Under the pieces are notes generated by a model. The model searched no databases. It was not told the origin of the DNA and worked only from the letters and a program-made list of their open reading frames with translations. DNA of 64,000 nucleotides, taken from positions 1 through 64,000 of the IMG/VR virus record IMGVR_UViG_3300021961_000062, one strand, 5' to 3'. This DNA is from a virus. The position numbers and the translations under genes were made by a program. This document shows, one piece after another, positions 57,248 through 64,000 of this stretch. How positions within the stretch are numbered: position 1 is the stretch's first letter; each line of letters opens with the position of its first letter.

Positions 57248-58720
57248 TTAGTTTATTCTAATCGATTTATTTAGAAGATCGTTCTCGATTGTTTTAAAAA
57301 CTTCCTGTAATTCGGAGAGGTTTGGTGTCCCATCAGGCATTGGTTCACCTGGATTGTGTGCGTGTGACCTTATAACTCTATATAGAAGTATTAATGCTTT
57401 AACTAAATTTTCACCCCTTACAGTTGAGTAAGTATTGGGTTCTATTAAAGTAAGTAGTTCTTCCTGAGTATATTCGTATTTGTTTAACTTATTAAAGGGT
57501 ACCGATTTTCCGGCAACTTGATTAGTATCACTAGATAAAAAGTAAATCTTGTCAGATGTTAGGGACCCAAAAGTCTGTTCCATATTCGAAGCAACTGTTA
57601 CCAATTGATTTTCTATTATTTCTTTAGTCACAGGTTTGGGATAATTTTCCGTAGGACTGTAATAAAGTCCTGAACCATTGTTAGACCCTGGATTTGTTGT
57701 GGGTTTTACTTCTTTTAAAAACGACTTATCAGTTAGTGTACTTACGGGTCTAAAATAAAAAGGGTGTAAGAGAGGACGAGGTAATCTTCTATTTAAAACT
57801 TTTAAACCTTTTCTATTTATTTTATCTATGGTTGTTCTAATTGTAGTATATGCGTCCTTAAAATTTCTAACAGATTCAGTATGTGTTGGGGTTACATTAG
57901 TGCCATCTAAATTTATTAATTTGATTGAATTTGAATATGATAGTAAATCTTGGGCAGTGGTGGAGGTAAACACTCTGGTATTAAACGTATCCCCATAAAC
58001 ATTTTTTACCTCATATACATACCAAAAAAGTATTGAAGGATCGGTCACGTCATCGACATCATACTCTATGATATAATTTAATTTTTTACTTGGTATTGTA
58101 GTTACTGGGGTTTTAAACTCCACATTTTCTTTTTTGGTGCTGAATTTTTTTAGGGAAAGTATTGCCCTTTTTTCGGACATTATTGGAAATGACTGTATAT
58201 CGTCTTTTTTTAATGTGTCTTTAACTAAAAACTTACCTCCTCTTAAATTTATTCCATTTTCCGTAAATAAGATGTCGGACCCATATGGTCCGTAGATTGC
58301 ATAATCTTTAAATTCTGCGATAGAACCCACAGACTCCTTTTTCTTGTATTGTCCATCACTAAAAATATCGGGAGAAGATTTGACCAGAACCCCATAGGAA
58401 GTATTCTCCACTTGTTGTGAGTTGGTTTGGGAATTAAAGTCATGAATAGTTGTGAATGGTCCTGCAATGTACTCTCTATTAAGGAGATCATTATCGGGAT
58501 CGTAGTATATGATCTTTACTGTCTGACCAACCTCGGGAACAAAATTTATATTAGTTGGTAGGAATGGTAATGCCACAAAAGGATCGTTGTTGTCCCATTT
58601 ATTATATTTAATAGCATTTTCCCTAGTGCTACTAGATTCGCCCATGACTTTGAACCTCACTCTACCAATACCCTTCGGGTCTTGATTTTCGTCAACTATG
58701 GCTAGTTTAATATAACTCAT
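57248..58720 (-). CDS. Baseplate hub OB-fold protein (gp5-like N-domain)
   Basis: The 490-residue product begins with an OB-fold typical of gp5/VgrG-type hub proteins: IKLAIVDENQDPKGIGRVRFKVMGE ... NDPFVALPFLPTNINFVPEVGQTVKIIYYDPDNDL. The remaining parts are beta-rich and have no lysozyme domain, so wall cutting must come from another virion enzyme. Near the C-terminus is a YRVIRSHAHNPGEPMPDG stretch. It probably forms the central hub at the tail tip. Its start overlaps the end of the 58717 gene. Confidence 0.75.
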   Translation of the reverse strand: MSYIKLAIVDENQDPKGIGRVRFKVMGESSSTRENAIKYNKWDNNDPFVALPFLPTNINFVPEVGQTVKIIYYDPDNDLLNREYIAGPFTTIHDFNSQTNSQQVENTSYGVLVKSSPDIFSDGQYKKKESVGSIAEFKDYAIYGPYGSDILFTENGINLRGGKFLVKDTLKKDDIQSFPIMSEKRAILSLKKFSTKKENVEFKTPVTTIPSKKLNYIIEYDVDDVTDPSILFWYVYEVKNVYGDTFNTRVFTSTTAQDLLSYSNSIKLINLDGTNVTPTHTESVRNFKDAYTTIRTTIDKINRKGLKVLNRRLPRPLLHPFYFRPVSTLTDKSFLKEVKPTTNPGSNNGSGLYYSPTENYPKPVTKEIIENQLVTVASNMEQTFGSLTSDKIYFLSSDTNQVAGKSVPFNKLNKYEYTQEELLTLIEPNTYSTVRGENLVKALILLYRVIRSHAHNPGEPMPDGTPNLSELQEVFKTIENDLLNKSIRIN

Positions 58721-58920
58721 TTCTTACCGTACCTATTACCTAACTCTTTGTTAATTTTATTATATGATGTCTCCACCGCGTCCAAATATTTAGTCAATTC
58801 TAAAATACTTGATTTAGTTTTCTCAAACTCGGTAGTTAGAAATTCCATACACTCAGTCAAGTCTTTGTTATTTTTAACTTCGGGATTGTTTACTATGTCT
58901 AAAATTTTATTTGGTTCCAT
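58717..58920 (-). CDS. Small coiled-coil tail protein
   Basis: The 67-residue product is a helical, Glu/Lys-rich chain (NKDLTECMEFLTTEFEKTKSSILELTKYLDAVETSYNKI) with heptad spacing. It overlaps the hub gene by four bases and is coupled to the 631-residue gene upstream by one base. Role unknown; a hub-assembly chaperone is possible. Confidence 0.5.
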   Translation of the reverse strand: MEPNKILDIVNNPEVKNNKDLTECMEFLTTEFEKTKSSILELTKYLDAVETSYNKINKELGNRYGKK

Positions 58921-58921
58921 C

Positions 58922-60817
58922 TTAGAATACTTTACCCGAACTGTTTAAAATTCCTGGAGGAATAGTTAATGGTCCCGCAGGTGTCGGAATGGTTATTTTT
59001 TTATTACTAACTTTTACAAATGAGTTTGTATCGCTCTCTTCGGAAATACCCTCAATTACTGACTTCATCATCAACAAATATTTGTTAGGTTCTCCGTATA
59101 TGGTACCCGTATTAAGTCCTAATTGGGATGCCCTTTCTGCTGAATTCATGTATGCCCTATCCGCACTATAACCAGGTAATATATCGGCAAAACCTAATAT
59201 AAAACCAGGTACATTGATTTTACCACCCGGTAAATTCAGAGCACCTTTAATTGCTCCTATAATTGCTAAAAATATTTCTAAACAACTTTTAAAACCAACG
59301 GTCAGTAATTTTCTAAGTAAGTCAATTATTGCGGTTAAAATTCTTACAAAATGTTTATACTTATTTTTTAATATTTTCATTCCCACGTTGGCAACAAAAT
59401 CGAGAAGATCTTTCTTAATAAATTTCCAAAATTCAGTCAAGAATTTCCAAAAAACTTCTTTGATAATTGTATGAACCAGTTTATAAAGTTTCTTCATTAA
59501 TTCCTTTATGTCAAGTATAACACCTTTTAGTTGTTTATATGCAACCACTAAAGGATAGAAAACCTTAGGAGATAAAACCGACGAAACCAAAGCTTTAGGA
59601 ACGTTTAAAATAAACATATTTAGTAATTCTAAATTTATGTTATCAAACATGTTTTGGTTGTCACTTTGTATTGCGGCATTTAATGCGACCGAGTCCAAAG
59701 TATCATCAACTAAATTTGATAAGTTACCATCTGAGAGAAAAACAAAGTCTTCAAATGAAGTTTGGGGAGAGGGAATTTCAAAATTACCACAGTCCTTGAA
59801 TCTTAGAACTTTTCTATATCTATCATCTTCATCATCTATGTCGATCCCTTCCACATCATCAAAATCAAAGTACGATTGAATGTCGGAATCATTCTCGGAA
59901 AATTGTTGACTGGTGGTTTGTATTAAACCACTATCTTCCATTGGGGATCCGCAAAGTTTAAAAAGTTTGGAACATAGTCTGTTTAAGTATGCCATTGCTT
60001 TATCAAAGGATTCAGGATTCTCACCATCCCCTTGTAACGTCATTAACATGGCGGTTTTAATAATATATTCTATTTTGGGAGTCTCAATACTATCGTAGTA
60101 GTCCTCCATAAATTCACCAACCTTTACTGCCGCAATACCTTGTTTTAATCCACTCACTTGGTATTCTTGGTTTCCACTATCCCACGATAGTGAAAATAGG
60201 TTTTTACCTGATTTACTACTAAATGTGTAGTTATTAGAGAAAGCATTATAGAGTTCTCTATTCATTTTAATATCTCCAGATGAGGGACTCTCCTCCTCAT
60301 ACATTATCATACCGATAGATGATGAAGGGTCATTTTGTAAAACGTTTAAGAAGTCAAATTCTTTTGGAGAGATAGTCATACTATCTTGTGGCATCTCAGT
60401 ATCTACACCACAAATACTTGAATCTGAATCAACGAATAAGACTTTTTTTACACTTTCTTTTACAATGTTTTTAGAATCTTTTACAGTTATCGATGCCGAC
60501 TCTAAAGCGTATTTTTTTAATTTTCTACCCGATAATAATTTTTCATTATCGTTTAATTGTATCTTATTTGATCTAGTGGTTAAAAAATCGTTAGCGATAT
60601 CAATTATGGAACCAAAAATATCTTCCTTATTATCTTTTTTTCTTTTGAGTTTACTCTTTAACCCCTCTATAGAATCTGATATTTTCTTATCTATCTCAGC
60701 GTCTTTAAGGTATAGGTCATAGAGGTTGTCAGAAGCCTTTGACGGATCGTCATTAATCTTCTTAACAATTTCAAGTTTTGACTTGATCTCACCTCTTAAC
60801 TTTTTAACCTTACTCAT
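58922..60817 (-). CDS. Large baseplate/tail protein
   Basis: The 631-residue product has an N-terminal coiled helix (LRGEIKSKLEIVKKIND), a domain with DSDSSICGVDTEMP, an acidic segment (FDDVEGIDIDDEDDRYR), long helices (AYKQLKGVILDIKELMKKLYKLVHTIIKEVFWKF), and a Gly/Pro-rich end (LPGGKINVPGFILGFADILPG). It is translationally coupled to both neighbours. By size and context it is a baseplate wedge or hub-connecting protein. I do not recognise the family. Confidence 0.55.
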   Translation of the reverse strand: MSKVKKLRGEIKSKLEIVKKINDDPSKASDNLYDLYLKDAEIDKKISDSIEGLKSKLKRKKDNKEDIFGSIIDIANDFLTTRSNKIQLNDNEKLLSGRKLKKYALESASITVKDSKNIVKESVKKVLFVDSDSSICGVDTEMPQDSMTISPKEFDFLNVLQNDPSSSIGMIMYEEESPSSGDIKMNRELYNAFSNNYTFSSKSGKNLFSLSWDSGNQEYQVSGLKQGIAAVKVGEFMEDYYDSIETPKIEYIIKTAMLMTLQGDGENPESFDKAMAYLNRLCSKLFKLCGSPMEDSGLIQTTSQQFSENDSDIQSYFDFDDVEGIDIDDEDDRYRKVLRFKDCGNFEIPSPQTSFEDFVFLSDGNLSNLVDDTLDSVALNAAIQSDNQNMFDNINLELLNMFILNVPKALVSSVLSPKVFYPLVVAYKQLKGVILDIKELMKKLYKLVHTIIKEVFWKFLTEFWKFIKKDLLDFVANVGMKILKNKYKHFVRILTAIIDLLRKLLTVGFKSCLEIFLAIIGAIKGALNLPGGKINVPGFILGFADILPGYSADRAYMNSAERASQLGLNTGTIYGEPNKYLLMMKSVIEGISEESDTNSFVKVSNKKITIPTPAGPLTIPPGILNSSGKVF

Positions 60818-61197
60818 TACATTTGATATTTTTGGGATCCACTTCCTTGTGGTTCATCATCTTCCTTCATAAGTTTCTCCAATAACTGTCTGTCTTCTTC
60901 AGTTAGATCTAATTTTCCTCCGTTTTGGATTTGTCCACCTCCACTTTGTTTTAATAATACACTTTGTAGTTTTACTAAGGAGATTTTCTTTTCGGTACAA
61001 TCATTAAGAATTTTTTGTTGTTCTTTAATCACGGGACCAATAACACTCATGTCTTCGGCCTCCTTCATAAAACTCAACATCTTCTTGGTTATTAAATTGG
61101 CGGTTTGCTTCTGCTCCACAATATCATTGTAGATTTCCTGCATTAAAGAGAGTGCAGAATCAGTATCTAATGATAATAAATTTGTCTTTCTTCTCAT
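60817..61197 (-). CDS. Small helical tail-module protein
   Basis: The 126-residue product is helical with Glu/Gln-rich parts (LMQEIYNDIVEQKQTANLITKKMLSFMKEAEDM) and a Gly-rich hinge (QSGGGQIQNGG). It precedes the large tail gene, with one base of overlap. Its ATG is three bases behind a TATTTATA motif. Role unknown. Confidence 0.5.
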   Translation of the reverse strand: MRRKTNLLSLDTDSALSLMQEIYNDIVEQKQTANLITKKMLSFMKEAEDMSVIGPVIKEQQKILNDCTEKKISLVKLQSVLLKQSGGGQIQNGGKLDLTEEDRQLLEKLMKEDDEPQGSGSQKYQM

Positions 61198-61200
61198 ACC

Positions 61201-61208
61201 TATAAATA
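61201..61208 (-). promoter_or_regulatory. TATTTATA motif, 3 nt before ATG (leaderless late promoter of the tail operon)
   Basis: On the minus strand: the octamer, GGT, then the ATG at 61197. It lies in the 19-base gap after the sigma factor gene and starts the block of tail genes. Confidence 0.65.
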
Positions 61209-61216
61209 GATTGTTT

Positions 61217-61918
61217 CTAATTATTTATGAAATCCAACTTTAACAACTCATAAAGTTTTTTATACTTTTTCATCGCTACACGGATCTCTTTAGTACTTAA
61301 AGAAGTCATCTCTCTAAGAGATAATAGTATTAAATTCTTATTGAATTTATTACCGTCACCTTGTTGGAAAATCTTATCGAAGTTTGAAAAGACCTCGATA
61401 AGGGCGTATCCCAATTTTTTTTCATTATCATTAAGATCTTCATTTTCCACAAAATTTTCTAACTCTGTGGTGAGTTTAATAACAATGTTTTTATAGTCTA
61501 ACTCCTCTTCATCTATAACATATGAGAGGTCGGCACGATCCTCCAATCGTGTTGAGATGTCTTCATATGAAACGGATCTATTTGTTTCTTTTACATCTTT
61601 TTGTATGGTACCCATAAGATAGTTCTTACAGATTGTACCAAAATAGGAGTATGCTTTATAGTTTTTCGTAGTATCAAACTTACTGATCTTAGTCATCAAG
61701 AATGACATAGTATCAGTGTGAATTTCTTCAAACTCGTAATCTTTCCTATAAAGTTTATAACGGCGGATTATACTTTCCACCATTATTGTGAGAGGTTCTT
61801 CTAAATATTCTCTGAATATCTTATTCTTTTCGTCTTCGTTTTCGGATTCTAAGTATCGTACTACCGCTTGTTCTTGCTCCTCCCCAAAATACATTTTTTG
61901 GGTGCGTTTTCTCGGCAT
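61217..61918 (-). CDS. Late-transcription sigma factor (gp55-like)
   Basis: The 233-residue product has a helical domain resembling sigma region 2: LTIMVESIIRRYKLYRKDYEFEEIHTDTMSFLMTKISKFDTTKNYKAYSYFGTICKNYLMGTIQKD, with the 'FD ... YSYFGTICKN' block that matches gp55 and region 2 of small sigma factors (-10 recognition). A C-terminal helical part (SLREMTSLSTKEIRVAMKKYKKLYELL) resembles region 4. T4 gp55 directs RNA polymerase to TATAAATA late promoters. In this genome it may read the TATTTATA/T octamer. It overlaps the gene before it by one base. Confidence 0.75.
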   Translation of the reverse strand: MPRKRTQKMYFGEEQEQAVVRYLESENEDEKNKIFREYLEEPLTIMVESIIRRYKLYRKDYEFEEIHTDTMSFLMTKISKFDTTKNYKAYSYFGTICKNYLMGTIQKDVKETNRSVSYEDISTRLEDRADLSYVIDEEELDYKNIVIKLTTELENFVENEDLNDNEKKLGYALIEVFSNFDKIFQQGDGNKFNKNLILLSLREMTSLSTKEIRVAMKKYKKLYELLKLDFINN

Positions 61919-62703
61919 TAACTTTCAGCGTATTCAATATCTCGTTTAGTCTTAAAGAAGAATTCTTTTTTGGCTGTTTCTAACCAAAATTTAGGTTCTT
62001 CAGAAGATAGTTTTAAATTTTCATCGTTTTTATATGACCAAAACAACGAACCTTCTCTAAAGTTGACGTGTCTGTACCCAACTTGTGGGATAACGGCAAC
62101 CTTGACACCATTGTGAGTTAACCTTAATAAAAACTCATAACTAAATGTCAGTTTAATGTTTTCTTTAAAAGACCCATTCTCTTTGATCACATCTGTTTTA
62201 TAGAGACCTCCACTAGTTTGGTAGTTTTGGTAATCTAATAAAACCTCATTATCTATAATACCTTGTTTTTCACTAAACCCGTAAGCCCACACAGACTCGT
62301 TAGTGAAACTAGTCATTTTACCCTCAACGTTAACATCCTTAACAATTGGTAAGAATACGTCTGCGTCCTCAAACATTTCTCTATAGTTTGTAAATGATTT
62401 TAACCAATTTGATGTATACTCATCATCTACTTCTAAAATTGAAAACCATTCGGTTTTACAACTATTGATTCCAAGATTTACTTGAGAACAAAAATCGGTA
62501 GGACCGGTGTTAATTGTGAATTCAATGTCTAACTTATCTGTAAGACCTCCTCTGGTGAGATCCCCGATTGCGTTTGATGGACCAACTATTTGGAGTATCA
62601 CGTCATCGTGGAACTGTTCCACAGAAGAAATTGCTCTATTTAACATCTCCTGATATTCTCCTTCAAGAGTATGTATTGGTAATATTATTGTTATATTTTT
62701 CAT
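61918..62703 (-). CDS. GT2 glycosyltransferase
   Basis: The 261-residue protein has ITIILPIHTLEGEYQEMLNRAISSVEQF at the start and WFSILEVDDEYTSNWLKSF (VDDE, the metal site, about residues 93-97), the standard GT2 arrangement. YQTSGGLYKTDVI is the acceptor-binding loop. It overlaps the next gene by four bases and the sigma factor gene by one. Part of a small minus-strand glycosylation set, separate from the 13-20 kb cluster. Confidence 0.75.
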   Translation of the reverse strand: MKNITIILPIHTLEGEYQEMLNRAISSVEQFHDDVILQIVGPSNAIGDLTRGGLTDKLDIEFTINTGPTDFCSQVNLGINSCKTEWFSILEVDDEYTSNWLKSFTNYREMFEDADVFLPIVKDVNVEGKMTSFTNESVWAYGFSEKQGIIDNEVLLDYQNYQTSGGLYKTDVIKENGSFKENIKLTFSYEFLLRLTHNGVKVAVIPQVGYRHVNFREGSLFWSYKNDENLKLSSEEPKFWLETAKKEFFFKTKRDIEYAES

Positions 62704-63770
62704 ACGTTTACTTCCTCTTTTAATTTATTCAAAACATTCTCAATTGATGTTACTCTACTATTTCTAAAAGAGTTGAAAATTGAGATTATATTTTGATCTA
62801 TTACATCTTCGGCATAAGGAATAAGAGTTTCTTTCATTTTTTCCTTAACCTCGTCGTTAATGGTGATTCCTTCTAACCAAGCTAAAACATATGTTCCCAT
62901 GAATTCGACAATTTTACTTAAATCATAGGACCATAAACCATTTTCATTAACCCAGTCTGGTTCCGTATTAGGGACCTTACCAATGACAGGTACTTCACAT
63001 TTCATCGATTCTAAAGGAAACGTACCAAACGTAGACTCCTCATCCAACCAAACAGAACAAATACATTCTTTTAGTTGGTCGGCAAATTCCGTGTAAGGCA
63101 TCTGTACCATATCTTTAAAAGTAATCCACCTTAATTGTGGGTACTTTAAATAAAATTCAGATATAACTCTTCTGTGTTGTCCCCTATCTCTAGCACTAAT
63201 GGCTATAAATGGTTTTGTTGGTGTTTCTGACGGCTTAAAGATATCCCCTATTTTGGGTGGATTGACAAAGATGAAAGATTCGGGGAATACTGATTTAATA
63301 TATTCTTTGGATCTCTCTGTAGTCGTGATAACCTTATCAAAACCATAATCACTCCATCTACTACCAACAGGTAACGTTTCAAAAATATACTCTGTTTGTT
63401 GTACTAACATGATCTTAGTACATTTTATATTAGATAGTTGTTCTAAAACATTAGAATAATACTCAGGTACAACAATAACATCGTCAATACCCATCTCAAG
63501 TTTATCCTCTTTTATAGTAACAACAGGAATATCATTATATGTATCACCCATCCAAGCTCTTACACCTGAATAGTTCTTATCCTCAACAAGGATTTTCGCA
63601 TCTATACCATACTCTCTTAGGGTTTTCACAGAGTCATATATGTATTTGATTGCGGCCCTGGCATTTCCTTTCGTATCATATGTTAGGAAATAAATTTTGT
63701 ATTCATTACTGTTTAATCTAGAGAGGGCATTCTCTAATTTTGTAATGTTTTCTTGTGTTTTATCACTCAT
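62700..63770 (-). CDS. GT-B glycosyltransferase (family 1/4-like)
   Basis: The 356-residue protein has an N-terminal Rossmann half with ERSKEYIKSVFPES and VNPPKIGDIFKPSE, and a C-terminal half with CICSVWLDEESTFGTFPLESMKCEVPVIG, the E-x7-E sugar-nucleotide signature of GT4-type enzymes. It would transfer sugars to an unknown acceptor. Overlaps both neighbours. Confidence 0.7.
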   Translation of the reverse strand: MSDKTQENITKLENALSRLNSNEYKIYFLTYDTKGNARAAIKYIYDSVKTLREYGIDAKILVEDKNYSGVRAWMGDTYNDIPVVTIKEDKLEMGIDDVIVVPEYYSNVLEQLSNIKCTKIMLVQQTEYIFETLPVGSRWSDYGFDKVITTTERSKEYIKSVFPESFIFVNPPKIGDIFKPSETPTKPFIAISARDRGQHRRVISEFYLKYPQLRWITFKDMVQMPYTEFADQLKECICSVWLDEESTFGTFPLESMKCEVPVIGKVPNTEPDWVNENGLWSYDLSKIVEFMGTYVLAWLEGITINDEVKEKMKETLIPYAEDVIDQNIISIFNSFRNSRVTSIENVLNKLKEEVNV

Positions 63771-63990
63771 CGTATTTTCTTAAAATTCCGTATTTTATTA
63801 GCGTGTTAAATGAAAACTTAAACGGGATTGATAACTCGTTCGTTAACAACCCCAATCCATTATCATCTTGAGCACCTTCAGTTAATAATGTGTCTAAACA
63901 TTGTTTAATGGTGTCATATTTAAACACATTTATTGATTGTTCCACTTGTTGTGGTTTTTCATCATCATTTGCTATCGGTTCGACAGTCAT
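63763..63990 (-). CDS. Small hypothetical protein at window edge
   Basis: The 75-residue product starts MTVEPIANDDEKPQQVEQSI and has a helical FKYDTIKQCLDTLLTEGAQDDNGLGLLTNELSI. It overlaps the next gene by eight bases. Too close to the window end to see its promoter. Confidence 0.5.
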   Translation of the reverse strand: MTVEPIANDDEKPQQVEQSINVFKYDTIKQCLDTLLTEGAQDDNGLGLLTNELSIPFKFSFNTLIKYGILRKYDE

Positions 63991-64000
63991 TTCACAACTT

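Overview
The window is part of a large tailed-phage genome (T4-like, contractile-tail type) that most likely infects a marine or aquatic Flavobacteriia/Bacteroidetes host. Phage identity rests on a large terminase, portal, a gp21-like prohead protease, an acidic scaffold, a gp23-like capsid protein, a gp5-like baseplate hub, a gp55-like late sigma factor and a lysis pair. The host guess rests on low GC, almost no Shine-Dalgarno sites, a Bacteroidetes-style bS21, Bacteroidetes-type lipoprotein signals, a Bacteroidetes-style TonB-dependent receptor and a tmRNA with a GGC (Gly) resume codon. No genome end, integrase or transposase is seen.

Layout: 0-6.3 kb holds small and virion-like genes on both strands (transglycosylase, peptidoglycan-binding protein, a 612-aa WCT-motif protein). 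6.5-10.7 kb holds a TonB-dependent outer-membrane receptor, a P-loop kinase-like protein and a lipid-anchored DNA/RNA endonuclease. 10.7-13.2 kb holds nucleotide-related genes (DUF1599-like, IMPDH/GMP reductase). 13.3-20 kb is a six-gene, end-to-end overlapping operon of glycosyltransferases, an FkbM methyltransferase fusion and a carbamoyltransferase. 20-26 kb holds an M23 peptidase, a complete histidine kinase/response regulator set with small membrane proteins, a lone DnaA domain IV and lipoproteins. 26-30.6 kb holds three adjacent virion-like proteins. 31-35.5 kb is an RNA region on the minus strand: tmRNA, eight clear tRNAs, four aberrant tRNA-like genes and a structured spacer RNA. 35.7-36.9 kb is holin plus endolysin. 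37-39.6 kb is a ClpC-like unfoldase divergent from an Hsp20. 39.7-53.1 kb is the head module. 53.2-64 kb holds a dCMP deaminase, then a minus-strand baseplate/tail block, the late sigma factor and two more glycosyltransferases.

Two genome-wide patterns link these regions. First, the octamer TATTTATA/T lies just upstream of about two dozen genes on both strands; in at least nine of them only 3-4 bases separate it from the ATG, which suggests a phage late promoter giving leaderless or nearly leaderless mRNAs, probably read by the gp55-like sigma. Second, several proteins, some with murein-active domains, share a short N-terminal peptide of the type MK-hydrophobic-(T/S)E-x-Q(L/V), which may be a capsid-targeting tag. 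A phage bS21, the tRNA/tmRNA set, the ClpC/Hsp20 pair and the promoter architecture together suggest extensive takeover of host translation and protein quality control. All functions are read from sequence motifs only; no database search was possible.
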